A stretch of DNA of 64,000 nucleotides from JALZAH01 sp051000755 (GCA_051000755.1 JBPCNZ010000143.1:1-64000), one strand, 5' to 3'; shown: positions 31,885 to 41,035, numbered from the stretch's first letter. Made by a program: numbers and translations. The notes: generated by a model from the letters alone, not told the origin.

Positions 31885-33522
31885 ATGGTTCTGCGCGCGT
31901 CCTACGCCCATGGCACCTCCGAGCAACCACTGATCGGCGAGACGATCGGTGCCAACCTGGCAGGCACCGTGGCCCGGGTGGGCGACCGGGAGGCCATGGT
32001 CGACGTGGCCTCCGGGCGGCGGTGGACCTACACCGAGCTCCAGGCCTGGGTCCGCTCCGTGGCCAAGGGACTGCTGGCTTCGGGCGTGACGCCCGGCGAC
32101 CGGGTGGCCATCTGGGCACCCAACAATGCGGAGTGGGTGGTCACCCAGTACGCGACGGCCCTGATTGGCGCGGTCCTGGTCACCGTCAACCCCGCCTACC
32201 GGACCTCCGAGTTGGCCTACGTGCTCCGCCAGTCGGGGACCAGGACCCTGATCAGCGCCACCCAGGTCAAGACCGGCGATTTCCGGGCCATGGTCGATGA
32301 GGTGCGCCCCCACCTCGACAGCCTCGTCGATGTGGTCTACATCGGCGATGCCTCCTGGGACGATCTGGTGGCAGGCGGGACCTCGGTCTCTGATGCCCAG
32401 CTCGACGAGGTGTCCGCCGGCCTGCGATTCGACGACCCGATCAACATCCAGTACACCTCGGGGACCACCGGCTTCCCGAAGGGCGCCACCCTCTCGCACC
32501 ACAACATCTTGAACAACGGCTTCTTCGTCGCCGAGCTCCTCGGCTACACCGAGGCCGATCGGGTGTGCCTCCCGGTGCCCTTCTACCATTGCTTCGGGAT
32601 GGTGATGGGCAACCTGGGCTGCACCACCCACGGGTCGACCATCGTGATCCCCGCTCCCCTCTTCGATCCGGGCGCCACGCTCGCAGCCGTTGCCTCGGAG
32701 AAGGTGACGTCCCTCTACGGCGTCCCCACCATGTTCATCGCCGAGCTGGGTCACGACACGTTTGCGGGGACAGACTTCTCCAGCATGCGAACCGGGGTCA
32801 TGGCCGGCTCCCCCTGTCCCGTCGAGGTCATGAAACGGGTCATGAACGACATGCACATGGCTGAGGTGGGCATCTGTTACGGCATGACCGAGACCTCTCC
32901 GGTATCGGTCCAGACCCGGGCCGACGACGACGTCGAACGGCGCACCTCGACGGTCGGTCGGGTCATGCCCCACCTGGAGATCAAGATCATCGACCCGGCA
33001 ACCGGTCTGACCACGCCGATCGGTGAGGCGGGCGAGCTGTGCACCCGTGGGTACTCCGTGATGCTCGGCTACTGGGACGAGCCGGAGAAGACCGCCGATG
33101 CCATCGACGCGGCCCGTTGGATGCACACCGGTGACCTTGCGGTCATGGGCGACGACGGCTACGTCAAGATCTCGGGGCGCCTGAAGGACCTCGTCATTCG
33201 GGGCGGGGAGAACATCTCACCGCGCGAGATCGAGGAGTTTCTCTACAGCCATCCCGACATCGAGGACGTCCAGGTGATCGGTGTCCCCGACGAGCGCTTC
33301 GGTGAGGAGTTGATGGCGTGGATCCGGCTCCGGCCGGGACGGCCACCTCTGGACTCCGCCGCCGTCAGGGCCTTCTGTGAGGGGCGCATCGCCCATCACA
33401 AGATCCCCCGGTATGTCAGGATCGCCGACGATTTCCCCATGACCGTGACCGGGAAGGTCCGCAAGGTGGAGATGCGGTCGATCAGCATCGAGGAACTGGG
33501 CCTGGCTCCCGCGCCGCAGTGA
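31885..33522 (+). CDS. AMP-binding acyl-CoA synthetase
   Basis: 545-residue ANL enzyme, distinct from the ligase at 25583. It has the P-loop QYTSGTTGFPKGATLSHHN, FYHCFGMVMGNLG, GICYGMTETSPVS, the hinge RWMHTGDLAVMGDDGYVKI, RLKDLVIRGGENISPREIEE and catalytic Lys in MTVTGKVRKVEM. The overall form resembles the acyl-CoA synthetases of fatty-acid catabolism (AcsF/FadD35-like). GAGAGG lies upstream of the ATG, and TACCGT about 45 bases upstream may be its -10. Confidence 0.92.
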   Translation: MVLRASYAHGTSEQPLIGETIGANLAGTVARVGDREAMVDVASGRRWTYTELQAWVRSVAKGLLASGVTPGDRVAIWAPNNAEWVVTQYATALIGAVLVTVNPAYRTSELAYVLRQSGTRTLISATQVKTGDFRAMVDEVRPHLDSLVDVVYIGDASWDDLVAGGTSVSDAQLDEVSAGLRFDDPINIQYTSGTTGFPKGATLSHHNILNNGFFVAELLGYTEADRVCLPVPFYHCFGMVMGNLGCTTHGSTIVIPAPLFDPGATLAAVASEKVTSLYGVPTMFIAELGHDTFAGTDFSSMRTGVMAGSPCPVEVMKRVMNDMHMAEVGICYGMTETSPVSVQTRADDDVERRTSTVGRVMPHLEIKIIDPATGLTTPIGEAGELCTRGYSVMLGYWDEPEKTADAIDAARWMHTGDLAVMGDDGYVKISGRLKDLVIRGGENISPREIEEFLYSHPDIEDVQVIGVPDERFGEELMAWIRLRPGRPPLDSAAVRAFCEGRIAHHKIPRYVRIADDFPMTVTGKVRKVEMRSISIEELGLAPAPQ

Positions 33523-33575
33523 CGGTCCTGACTCCCCCGCCGGCATGACCCTCCCAAACAGGCCCGATGACGCCG

Positions 33576-34556
33576 TCAGCGCCGTTCGGCCAACGTGAGG
33601 GCGAAGTCCTCATCGGGGTCGGTCCAGAAGTCGACGACGCCGAAGCCGGCCGCAGCCAGCTCGGCCGCCAGGCCGTCGAGGCGGAACTTGGTACTGACCT
33701 CGGTCTGGATCTCCTCCCCCGCCTCGAGGTCCACCACCAGATCCAGATCGGTGATCCTCACCTGGTGGGCCGACCGCGCCCGTAGGGCCATCTCGACGCG
33801 TGACGCCTCGGGTGACCAGCGGGCCACGTAGTCGAAGGCGGACGGGTCGAACGTGGCGCCCAAGGTGGCGTTGACCACGGTCAGGATGTTGCGCTCGAAG
33901 CGCTCCGTGACCCCGTCGCGGTCGTCGTAGGCCGCCACCAGCCGGGCCGGGTCCTTGACCAGGTCGGTGCCGAGCAGCAGGTGTTCGCCGGGATGCAGCA
34001 CCTCGGCCACGTCGTTGAGCAGCGCCGCCCGCCGGGCGGGATCGAGGTTTCCCACCGTGCCCCCGAGGAGGATGACCATCCGGCCGGCCACGTCGGGCAG
34101 GGCATCGAGGTGGCGCTCGAAGTCACCGACGACACCCGACAGCACGACCGCGGGGAAGCGCCCCGACAGGCTGTCGAGCGCCTCGCGCAGCGTCGGTTCG
34201 GCCACGTCGAAGCCCACGAATCGCTGGAGGCTGCCGGCGGCCGAGAGAGCGTCGAGAAGCCGGAGCGTCTTCTCCGAGGTGCCGGACCCGAGCTCGATCA
34301 GCGTCGCCGCCCCCGACAGCTTGGCGATGTCGTCGGCATGGGCTTCGAGGATGGCTCGCTCGGTGCGGGTCGGGTAGTACTCCTCGAGGGTGGTGATGGT
34401 CTCGAACAGCTCGCAGCCGAGCGGGTCGTAGAGCCATTTGGGGGGGATCCACCGGGGCCGGGACGACAGGCCCTCGGCGACATCGGCTGCGAAATAGCGG
34501 GCCGAGTCCTCCGGGGTCAGGCGGATGACAATGGTCGGGCTGGACGGTGCGGCCAT
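33576..34556 (-). CDS. egtD: L-histidine N-alpha-methyltransferase EgtD
   Basis: 326-residue SAM-dependent enzyme that trimethylates histidine to hercynine, the first step of ergothioneine synthesis. The EgtD-type N-terminus PPKWLYDPLGCELFETITTLEEYYPTRTE (core LYDPLGCELFE and EEYYPTRTE) precedes the SAM loop LIELGSGTSEKT, FVGFDVAEPTL and ILLGGTVGNLDP. The C-terminal AHQVRITDLDL and FWTDPDEDFAL are in the usual places. GGAGGAG sits six bases before ATG 34556. No egtA, egtB, egtC or egtE is adjacent, so the pathway is either encoded elsewhere or incomplete. Confidence 0.9.
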   Translation of the reverse strand: MAAPSSPTIVIRLTPEDSARYFAADVAEGLSSRPRWIPPKWLYDPLGCELFETITTLEEYYPTRTERAILEAHADDIAKLSGAATLIELGSGTSEKTLRLLDALSAAGSLQRFVGFDVAEPTLREALDSLSGRFPAVVLSGVVGDFERHLDALPDVAGRMVILLGGTVGNLDPARRAALLNDVAEVLHPGEHLLLGTDLVKDPARLVAAYDDRDGVTERFERNILTVVNATLGATFDPSAFDYVARWSPEASRVEMALRARSAHQVRITDLDLVVDLEAGEEIQTEVSTKFRLDGLAAELAAAGFGVVDFWTDPDEDFALTLAERR

Positions 34557-34626
34557 GCGGGCTCCTCCGAGGGTCGGGCTCTCTGCGAGCGTCAAGCGGT
34601 CTGCGCCTCGAGGGTGTGGCGAAGCG

Positions 34627-34758
34627 TCATGGCCGCCCGGAACAGACCGTGGGCACAGAGAACAGGCCCAGGGGAATGATCGTGGCGATGATCACCGAGG
34701 GTGCTGGGGACCTCAGGACGTGCAGGGCGGACGAGGCGATGCTGATCAGCCGGGCCAC
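34627..34758 (-). CDS. Candidate 43-residue membrane peptide
   Basis: A short frame starting GTG 34758 encodes one hydrophobic helix (ALHVLRSPAPSVIIATIIPL) flanked by an Arg near the N-terminus and a polar tail. TAGGGT is exactly six bases upstream of the GTG, the same spacing as established genes here. The stop overlaps a following ATG (ATGA) of a 12-codon frame ending at 34592, just ahead of egtD. The evidence is positional only; it may be a small membrane protein or an egtD leader. Confidence 0.35.
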   Translation of the reverse strand: MARLISIASSALHVLRSPAPSVIIATIIPLGLFSVPTVCSGRP

Positions 34759-34764
34759 TCGACC

Positions 34765-34770
34765 ACCCTA
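34765..34770 (-). promoter_or_regulatory. -10 hexamer ahead of the small membrane frame and egtD
   Basis: TAGGGT on the minus strand, six bases before GTG 34758. It is the only good hexamer upstream of egtD, so it probably drives both. Confidence 0.4.
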
Positions 34771-34797
34771 GAGGCGGCAACGTCAGCCTGGGCGTCG

Positions 34798-34839
34798 GCC
34801 GCCCTCCCCGGGCGGCGGCCCCTGCCCGCAGGGGGCCGG
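34798..34839. other. Two adjacent GC-rich hairpins upstream of zwf
   Basis: GCCGCCC/GGGCGGC (34798-34816) is followed at once by GGCCCCTG/CAGGGGGCC (34817-34839). They lie between the divergent egtD-side and zwf transcripts. They could be part of the zwf leader or simply non-coding GC-rich DNA. Confidence 0.4.
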
Positions 34840-34896
34840 CAAGACGGGGCAGGATAGGAGCCTCGAGCTCGACGCCCTGCCGCCAGGAGGCACTTC

Positions 34897-36312
34897 ATGG
34901 TTGATGCCCAGCTGGTGCCGGATCCGACGGTCTTCGTGCTGTTCGGCGGAACCGGTGACCTGGCCCACCGCCTGGTGCTCCCCGCGTTCTACCGGCTGGC
35001 CCAGGCCGGGCTGCTCCCCGAGGACTGGCGCCTGGTCGGCAACGGTCGCGGTGACGTGTCCCACGAGAACTTCGCCGAGCGGGTGCGGGCCAGCCTGGAG
35101 GAGTTCGGGCCCAAGCCGGAGGAAGGGCCCTGGGAGGAGTTCCGCTCCCGTCTGCGCTTCGCCGGGGGTGGCTTCGACTCGGACGACCCCGGGAGTCTGC
35201 TGGACGTGCTCGCCGAGGCCGACGACGACCTCGGCGGGTCCCCCCAACGCGTCCACTATCTGGCCGTACCGCCCAGCGTCTTCACCAAGCTGACGGCGGG
35301 GATCGGCGAGCACGGCCTCGTCGAACGGTCACGCGTCGTCTACGAGAAGCCGTTCGGCACGTCGGCTTCATCGTTCGGCGAGCTGGACCGTCTCGTCCAT
35401 TCCGTCTTCGATGAGCAGCACGTCTATCGCATCGACCACTTCCTCGGGAAGGAGGCCACCCAGGACATCCACGTCATGCGCTTCGGCAACGGCCTGTTCT
35501 CCGGCGCGTGGGATGCCAAGCACATCGAAGGCGTACAGATCGACGTCCCCGAGACCCTCGATGTGAGCATGCGAGCCGAGTTCTACGACGGGACCGGCGC
35601 CATCCTGGACATGCTCGTCACCCACCTCTTCCAGGTGGCCGGGGAGGTGGCGATGGAATGCCCGGAGTCCCTCGACGCCGAGCACATCGCCGAGGCGCGG
35701 GAGAAGGTGATCGGGTCCTTCCGCCCGTTGAACCCCGACGAGGTGGTCCTCGGCCAGTACGACGGCTATCGCCAACTCGAAGCCGTGGCCGACGATTCGC
35801 GCACCGAGACGTTCGTCGCCGCTCGCTTGTGGATCGACAACGAGCGGTGGCGGGGGGTCCCGTTCCTCTTGCGGACCGGCAAGTGCCTGGCCGCCAGCCA
35901 TCAGCGGGTCAGCGTCCTGTTCCGGGCGCCCACCGATTGCCTCGGCGGCGTTCCCGTGTCGGGCAACGTGTTGTCCTTCGAGCTCTCCGGCGACGGCGAG
36001 ATCAACCTGTCCCTGGTGACGAAGCAGCCCGGGCCCACCTCCGCGTTGGGTTCGGTCGACGTCAACCTGCCGCTGGGCAAGATGTTCCACACCCCGGTCC
36101 TGCCGGCATACTCCCGGCTGATCCACGACGTGCTTCTCGGCGACCGGTCCCTGTTCACCCGGCCCGACGGCCTGGCTCACGTGTGGGAGGTCGCCGGGCC
36201 CATCCTCGGTGACCTCCGCCAGCCGGTCGTTTACGACCGGGGCTCGTGGGGGCCCATGGAGGCCCAGGAGCTGGCCGGCCCCAACGGCTGGCTGTTGCAG
36301 AACGGGCGCTGA
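34897..36312 (+). CDS. zwf: Glucose-6-phosphate dehydrogenase
   Basis: Oxidises glucose-6-phosphate to 6-phosphogluconolactone, making NADPH for the pentose-phosphate route. The 471-residue protein has the nucleotide loop FGGTGDLAHR, the phosphate-binding VYEKPFGTS, the active-site signature RIDHFLGKE with catalytic His, and FLLRTGKCLA near the C-terminal domain. AGGAGG lies six bases before the ATG, one of the best ribosome binding sites in the window. No opcA, tal, tkt or gnd is adjacent, unlike many actinobacterial zwf operons, so it may be a second or stand-alone copy. Confidence 0.95.
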   Translation: MVDAQLVPDPTVFVLFGGTGDLAHRLVLPAFYRLAQAGLLPEDWRLVGNGRGDVSHENFAERVRASLEEFGPKPEEGPWEEFRSRLRFAGGGFDSDDPGSLLDVLAEADDDLGGSPQRVHYLAVPPSVFTKLTAGIGEHGLVERSRVVYEKPFGTSASSFGELDRLVHSVFDEQHVYRIDHFLGKEATQDIHVMRFGNGLFSGAWDAKHIEGVQIDVPETLDVSMRAEFYDGTGAILDMLVTHLFQVAGEVAMECPESLDAEHIAEAREKVIGSFRPLNPDEVVLGQYDGYRQLEAVADDSRTETFVAARLWIDNERWRGVPFLLRTGKCLAASHQRVSVLFRAPTDCLGGVPVSGNVLSFELSGDGEINLSLVTKQPGPTSALGSVDVNLPLGKMFHTPVLPAYSRLIHDVLLGDRSLFTRPDGLAHVWEVAGPILGDLRQPVVYDRGSWGPMEAQELAGPNGWLLQNGR

Positions 36313-36361
36313 CCGGCCACCAGGGCGGGGCGGACGCCGAAGGGCGGGCGCTGACCGCTCG

Positions 36362-37156
36362 TCAGGACACGTCGATGGTGACGTCGTCGCCGGCGGCGAA
36401 ACACACGTGGCCGGCCAGGCGCTCCATCCCCTCCTGGGGATGCTCGTATCCCCAGGCGGCATCACCGACCATCCCTCCGGGGGACCGCAGGGACAGGTAG
36501 GTGGCCCGCCCCTTGTACGGGCAGACCGTCGAGGTCTCCGTTGGTGTCAGCAGCCCGTCGTCGAGATCGGCGACAGGGAGGTACCACTGCGTCGGAAAGC
36601 CGGTCTCGTCGACGGCCAGAGGGCGCCGGGTCGACGCCACCACCGCACCCTCGACGGAGATCGTCACCGTCCGGGAGCTGCGACGGAGGTCGACCCTGTG
36701 GAACGGATCCTTGGGGTGGCCGAGGATCTCCTCGTCCTCCTCCCACCACGTGGTCAGCTTGTCCAGATCGGGGGCCAGGAGGTCGGCCAACGGCGGGGCG
36801 TCAGGCAACGGATCGGGATACTCCCAGAAGGCGTCGGTGATCACCTGGTCGCCGACCCGGAGGTTCCAGTACCGGGCGTCGCCCTTGAACGGGCAATGCG
36901 TTGAGGTCTCGCTGGGCTCGAGGAGGCCAACGGTGACGTCCTGGCGAGGCAGGTACCAACGGGGCAACATGCGGGTCTCGTGCAGCATCCGCGCCGAGGT
37001 GGATTCGGCGATCACCGAACCGGCCACCTCGCCCCGGATGCGCTGGGGGAGCAGGTGCAGGTACAGCAGATGTGCCGGTTTGGCCGGGATCGCGAAGTTT
37101 GCGTGGCCGCCGGTAGGCCGGCCGAACGGAGCGATGGAACCGAGCGTGAGTGACAT
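36362..37156 (-). CDS. Tandem DUF427 protein
   Basis: 264 residues containing two copies of the DUF427 domain. Each copy shows the pattern LPRWYLPRQDV/TQWYLPVADL, then ETSTHCPFKGDARYWNL in the first copy and ETSTVCPYKGRATYLSL in the second, and a DAFWEYPDPL/DAAWGYEHPQ block. The biochemical function of DUF427 is unknown. ATG 37156 has TAGGGT ten bases upstream, sharing a CCTAGG core with the divergent nucleoside hydrolase promoter. It converges with zwf. Confidence 0.9.
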   Translation of the reverse strand: MSLTLGSIAPFGRPTGGHANFAIPAKPAHLLYLHLLPQRIRGEVAGSVIAESTSARMLHETRMLPRWYLPRQDVTVGLLEPSETSTHCPFKGDARYWNLRVGDQVITDAFWEYPDPLPDAPPLADLLAPDLDKLTTWWEEDEEILGHPKDPFHRVDLRRSSRTVTISVEGAVVASTRRPLAVDETGFPTQWYLPVADLDDGLLTPTETSTVCPYKGRATYLSLRSPGGMVGDAAWGYEHPQEGMERLAGHVCFAAGDDVTIDVS

Positions 37157-37161
37157 GGTGC

Positions 37162-37177
37162 GCCTCACCCTAGGATC
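37162..37177. promoter_or_regulatory. Bidirectional CCTAGG promoter core, copy 1
   Basis: The 10-mer ACCCTAGGAT contains TAGGGT (minus, for DUF427) and TAGGAT (plus, for the nucleoside hydrolase), overlapping at CCTAGG. Each hexamer ends ten bases from its ATG, and only 30 bases separate the two start codons. The 16 bases here are identical to 47555-47570. Confidence 0.55.
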
Positions 37178-37186
37178 TTCGAGGCG

Positions 37187-38128
37187 ATGCCCGACCTGCC
37201 GATCGTCGTCGACTGCGACACCGGGGTCGACGATGCCCTGGCCCTCCTCTACCTGACCCGCCAGCCCGAGGTCGACATCGTCGCCGCCGGTTGCGTGCAC
37301 GGCAATGTCCCGGTCGCCACCGTCGCTCGCAACACCCTCCAGGTCCTGGCCCTCGCCGGTCGAGCCGACATACCCGTCGCCGTCGGCGCGGCCCGGCCTC
37401 TGGCTCAGGCTCTCCACACCTCCGAGGCCGTGCACGGCGATGACGGCCTCGGCGGGGCCGCCCGGGACCACCGGGGCACGGCTGCGGCCGGGTCCGCGGC
37501 AGAACAACTCGTCCGCCTGGCCCGTCGGCGGCCGGGCGAGCTGTCCGTTCTGGCCACCGGGCCCCTGACCAACCTGGCCCTCGCCCTGCTCATCGAGCCT
37601 CGCCTGCCGCAGCTGATCCGCCAGGTCGTGGTCATGGGTGGTGCGTTCTCGGTACCAGGGAACATCACCCCCCATGCCGAGGCCAACATCTTTCACGATC
37701 CCGAGGCGGCGGCGCTGGTGATGGAGGCGACCTGGCCTGTCACCGTTGTCGGTCTGAACGTGACGATGGCCACCATCCTCGGCGAGCACCGCCTGGAGCG
37801 CCTGAAGACCTCCCCGTCCCCCCGAGCACGGTTCTCCTGGCAGGCCCTGCAACACTACCTCGATGTCTACGAGCAGCGCCTGGGCCGCCGGGGATGCCCG
37901 GTGCACGATGCGCTGGCAGCGGCGATCCTGGTGCACCCGGCCCTGGCGATCAGCGATCGGGTCCCGGTCCACGTCGAGTTGCACGGCCGCCTGACCCGCG
38001 GCGCCACCCTCATCGACAACCGCAGCGTGCCGGCCGTGGAACCGGACCGTCCCGCCGTATCCGTCGTGCGCCAGGTCGACGTCGACCTCAGCCTCGACCA
38101 CCTCGTCGACGCCCTGACTACCGGGTGA
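37187..38128 (+). CDS. Inosine/uridine-preferring nucleoside hydrolase
   Basis: 313-residue enzyme cleaving ribonucleosides to base and ribose. The calcium-binding N-terminal motif reads VVDCDTGVDDALALLYL, with the clustered aspartates of the family (usual form DTDPGIDD). ATGPLTNLALAL and VVMGGAFSVPGNITPHAEANIFHDPEAA (core GNITPHAEANIFHDPEAA) contribute ribose contacts, and the C-terminal VHDALAA supplies the last conserved Asp. It probably serves purine/pyrimidine salvage. Confidence 0.93.
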   Translation: MPDLPIVVDCDTGVDDALALLYLTRQPEVDIVAAGCVHGNVPVATVARNTLQVLALAGRADIPVAVGAARPLAQALHTSEAVHGDDGLGGAARDHRGTAAAGSAAEQLVRLARRRPGELSVLATGPLTNLALALLIEPRLPQLIRQVVVMGGAFSVPGNITPHAEANIFHDPEAAALVMEATWPVTVVGLNVTMATILGEHRLERLKTSPSPRARFSWQALQHYLDVYEQRLGRRGCPVHDALAAAILVHPALAISDRVPVHVELHGRLTRGATLIDNRSVPAVEPDRPAVSVVRQVDVDLSLDHLVDALTTG

Positions 38129-38203
38129 GCCCGGTCCGCCCGGCGCGACAGGCGCCGAACGGTGGCCACCCCAGGTGCCCGGGGCGGCAGGGGCGTCCGA
38201 TCC

Positions 38204-39511
38204 TCAGGGGACCAGGTGCGGGGCCAACCCGTCGAGGAACGACCGGATGGTCTGACTGGTCCGCTCGGGCATCTCGAACTGGGGAACGTGACCGCAGTCC
38301 TCGAAGGTCACCGACCCGGACCGGGGAACGGCGTCGGCCACGTGCCGGGCGAAGCCGGCCGGTACGAGCCGATCCCGCGCTCCCCAGATGAACAACGCCG
38401 GGGTGTCCAACCGCGGGAGTCGGGTCCAGAACCCGGACTGGCCGAAGGCGTCGTCGAGGTAGAGGTTACGCAGGGCGGAGTAGAACGCCACCCGGTGGTC
38501 ACGCTTGTGGTAGAGGCGGACGAACTCGCCGGCCGCTGAGCCGTACCACGACGGCGACAGCCGATCGGGTTTGGCGAACAGGAACCGGATCCCGGCCACA
38601 GCCGCGATGTGGCTCATGGGGAGGGGCAGGGCGGCGAGCTCGGGGCGCATGATGCGGACCAGCGGCACGAATTGGCGGATGCGCCGAAAGGTCACCGCCG
38701 GCGCCAACAGGAGGAGGGCCCGGATCCGATCGGGGCGTCGCAGGGCCGCCTCGAGGGCGATCCGCCCCCCGAGGCTGTTGCCGAGCACGACCGCCGAGTC
38801 GATGCCCATCTGGTGCATCCACTCGTCGAGCCACCGGGCGAAGAAGGCGGCGTCGTACCGGGCCCGCGGCGCCCCGCTGGCGCCATGGCCGGGGAGGTCG
38901 GGGGCGAGCACCCGGTGATCGGCGGCCAGGTCCCAGAAGATCGGCAGCAGGGAGGCGTTGGTAGCACCCAGGCCATGGAGGCAGACGACGGCCGGGGCGT
39001 CGACCGGTCCTGCTTCCAGATGGAACGTCCTGACCCCCGCGGCGGCCGTGTTGCCCGCCCGCGTGAAGCGATCCGGCCGGGCGTCGGACGCGGCCGGACC
39101 TCGAGGGCCGGGAGCAGGATGGTCGAGCAGCCCGTCGAGCTCGAGCGCCAACGCCAGGTTGCCCCGCACCGACAATCTGCCGTGGAGGAACGCCTCCACA
39201 CCGGAGCGGGTTCCGTCGGCCACCTCATGGAGGGTGACGGGATCGGACGTGATGACCGTTGTCGGCGTCCCATCGACGCCCGCTCGCACGTCGACGAGGC
39301 CATTGCGGATGCGCACGGTGCAGGCATCGCCGGCCCGACCGTCGAGCACCACATCGGCGCGGACCCCGTCGAGCACGCCGGCGGGCGCTGCGTGCAGCCG
39401 GCGTCGAACCGTTGCTGCCAGAGAGGTCGCCGGGCCCGACCCGCCACCGTCGGTCGCTCGGCCGGAGCCACCGCTGCCGGCGACGCCGGGCAAGGGAGAC
39501 TGGTCATCCAT
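38204..39511 (-). CDS. Alpha/beta hydrolase with an N-terminal SCP2-like domain
   Basis: 435-residue two-domain protein. Residues about 30-130 resemble a sterol-carrier (SCP2) lipid-binding domain (VRIRNGLVDVRAG, ITSDPVTLHEVADG, FLHGRLSVRGN). The rest is an alpha/beta hydrolase with oxyanion LHGLGATNAS, nucleophile elbow GNSLGGR, acid in ARDRLVP and His in CGHVPQF. Such fusions fit esterase or lipase action on a bound hydrophobic substrate. It is divergent from a WS/DGAT gene across 101 bases, suggesting a lipid-storage pair. Confidence 0.88.
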   Translation of the reverse strand: MDDQSPLPGVAGSGGSGRATDGGGSGPATSLAATVRRRLHAAPAGVLDGVRADVVLDGRAGDACTVRIRNGLVDVRAGVDGTPTTVITSDPVTLHEVADGTRSGVEAFLHGRLSVRGNLALALELDGLLDHPAPGPRGPAASDARPDRFTRAGNTAAAGVRTFHLEAGPVDAPAVVCLHGLGATNASLLPIFWDLAADHRVLAPDLPGHGASGAPRARYDAAFFARWLDEWMHQMGIDSAVVLGNSLGGRIALEAALRRPDRIRALLLLAPAVTFRRIRQFVPLVRIMRPELAALPLPMSHIAAVAGIRFLFAKPDRLSPSWYGSAAGEFVRLYHKRDHRVAFYSALRNLYLDDAFGQSGFWTRLPRLDTPALFIWGARDRLVPAGFARHVADAVPRSGSVTFEDCGHVPQFEMPERTSQTIRSFLDGLAPHLVP

Positions 39512-39600
39512 AGGTTCGGCTCCGCTTCAGCGGCCCCCGAGGGACCTGGCCGCCTGATCGTAGCCAGGGGTAGCGCCCCGAACCGGGGACCCCGCTTGGC

Positions 39601-39606
39601 TAGGTT
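39601..39606 (+). promoter_or_regulatory. -10 hexamer of the WS/DGAT gene
   Basis: TAGGTT ends six bases before ATG 39613, a leaderless arrangement. Confidence 0.5.
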
Positions 39607-39612
39607 GGCGCC

Positions 39613-40983
39613 ATGCCGCTGATGTCGCCAATCGACGCAGGGTTCCTCCTCATCGAGACGAGGACCCAACCCATGCACGTCGGCGGGCTGCAGGTGTTCA
39701 AGCTCCCGGCCGGCGCCAAACAGGAGTGGCTCAAGGATCTCTACGAGGAGGTCATCGCGTCGAGTGACGTGGACCGGTTGTTCCGCCAGCGGCCCCACCG
39801 GTCGGTGGCGACGGGCGGGGCCTACACCTGGGTCCTCGACGCCGACGTCGACCTCGAGCACCACGTCCGCCACTCCGCTCTCGCCCGTCCGGGCCGGGTC
39901 CGCGAGCTGCTGGCCTTGACCTCGCGCCTGCACGGCACGCCCCTCGACCGTCACCGGCCGCTCTGGGAGGTCCACCTCATCGAAGGTCTGGAGAAGCGCC
40001 GCTTCGCCGTCTACACCAAGGTCCACCACTCCCTCGTCGACGGCGTCTCCGCCCTCCGCCTGCTCGAAGGCACCCTGAGCGACGATCCCGAGGACCGCCA
40101 GACCCGGCTCCCGTGGGCCACCCGGCCCCGCCGGGGTCGTCCCGGTGGTTCCGCAGGGGGCCTGGCGGCCCTGCCCCAGAACCTGTTCCGCAACGCCAAA
40201 GAGGTACTCGAGCTCGGACCCGGCCTGGCCCGCATCGCGGGGCGGAGCCTGACCGACGGCAGGACGCAGCGCACCGGGATCGCCCCCCGGACGATCCTCA
40301 ACGTCCCCATCACCGGGTCCCGGCGCTATGCGGCCCAGGGCTGGCCCATGGAAACCATACGCAAGGTGGCCAAGGCCGCAGACGCCACCGTCAACGACGT
40401 GGTGCTGGCCATGTGCGGCGGTGCTCTGCGGGAATATCTCCGCTCCCTCGGCGCCCTCCCCGAGGCCCCCCTGGTGGCCATGACGCCGGTGTCGATGCGC
40501 GGGGCGGGCGCCTCCGACTCGACCGGCAACGCCGTGGGCGCCATCCGCTGCGATCTGGCCACCAACGTCACCGACCCCATCGAGCGGCTGGCCACCATCA
40601 AGGCATCGATCGGCATGGGCAAGGCCGCCCTCGCCCAGTCCACCCAGCTGCAGGCCACCGCCCTGAGCGCCATGGTCATGGCGCCGCTGGCGGCGTCCTC
40701 GGTGAGCGTGCTGCGCAGCCTGGCACCGCCGCCATTCAACATCATCATCTCCAACGTGCCCGGGCCCAGCAAACCCCTCTACCTGCGGGGCGCAGAGCTC
40801 GAAGGCCTCTACCCGCTGTCCATCCCCTTCAACGGCCAGGCCCTCAACATAACCGTCACCAGCTACAACGGGAGCCTCGACTTCGGGCTGACGGGTTGCC
40901 GCAAGAGCGTGCCCCACCTGCAGCGCCTGCTCGGCTACCTCGACGACGCCCTGGGCGAGATGGTCGCCGCCCTCGAGGTGTAG
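39613..40983 (+). CDS. Wax ester synthase/diacylglycerol acyltransferase
   Basis: 456-residue WS/DGAT-family acyltransferase, which in actinobacteria makes triacylglycerol or wax ester from acyl-CoA. The catalytic HHxxxDG motif is HHSLVDG at residues 138-144, and the second conserved block NIIISNVPGPSKPLYLRGAEL (core SNVPGPSKPLYL) is present. N-terminal MSPIDAGFLLIETRTQPMHV is characteristic of the family. The start has TAGGTT six bases upstream. With the divergent SCP2-hydrolase it suggests synthesis and breakdown of storage lipid; substrate preference is not predictable. Confidence 0.93.
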   Translation: MPLMSPIDAGFLLIETRTQPMHVGGLQVFKLPAGAKQEWLKDLYEEVIASSDVDRLFRQRPHRSVATGGAYTWVLDADVDLEHHVRHSALARPGRVRELLALTSRLHGTPLDRHRPLWEVHLIEGLEKRRFAVYTKVHHSLVDGVSALRLLEGTLSDDPEDRQTRLPWATRPRRGRPGGSAGGLAALPQNLFRNAKEVLELGPGLARIAGRSLTDGRTQRTGIAPRTILNVPITGSRRYAAQGWPMETIRKVAKAADATVNDVVLAMCGGALREYLRSLGALPEAPLVAMTPVSMRGAGASDSTGNAVGAIRCDLATNVTDPIERLATIKASIGMGKAALAQSTQLQATALSAMVMAPLAASSVSVLRSLAPPPFNIIISNVPGPSKPLYLRGAELEGLYPLSIPFNGQALNITVTSYNGSLDFGLTGCRKSVPHLQRLLGYLDDALGEMVAALEV

Positions 40984-41029
40984 GCCCCCGACCCTCGATG
41001 CCCGGCGACCGCGTCCACGCCGCGGCTGT

Positions 41030-41035
41030 TAGCGT
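41030..41035 (+). promoter_or_regulatory. -10 hexamer of the COG4280 transcription unit
   Basis: TAGCGT ends six bases before a GTG at 41042 that opens a 16-codon frame leading into the COG4280 gene. Confidence 0.45.

Noticed and set aside
34592..34780. A 62-codon minus-strand frame upstream of egtD
   Set aside because: It lacks a start signal and has no hydrophobic or motif content; the overlapping 43-codon frame with a hexamer six bases upstream is the better candidate.
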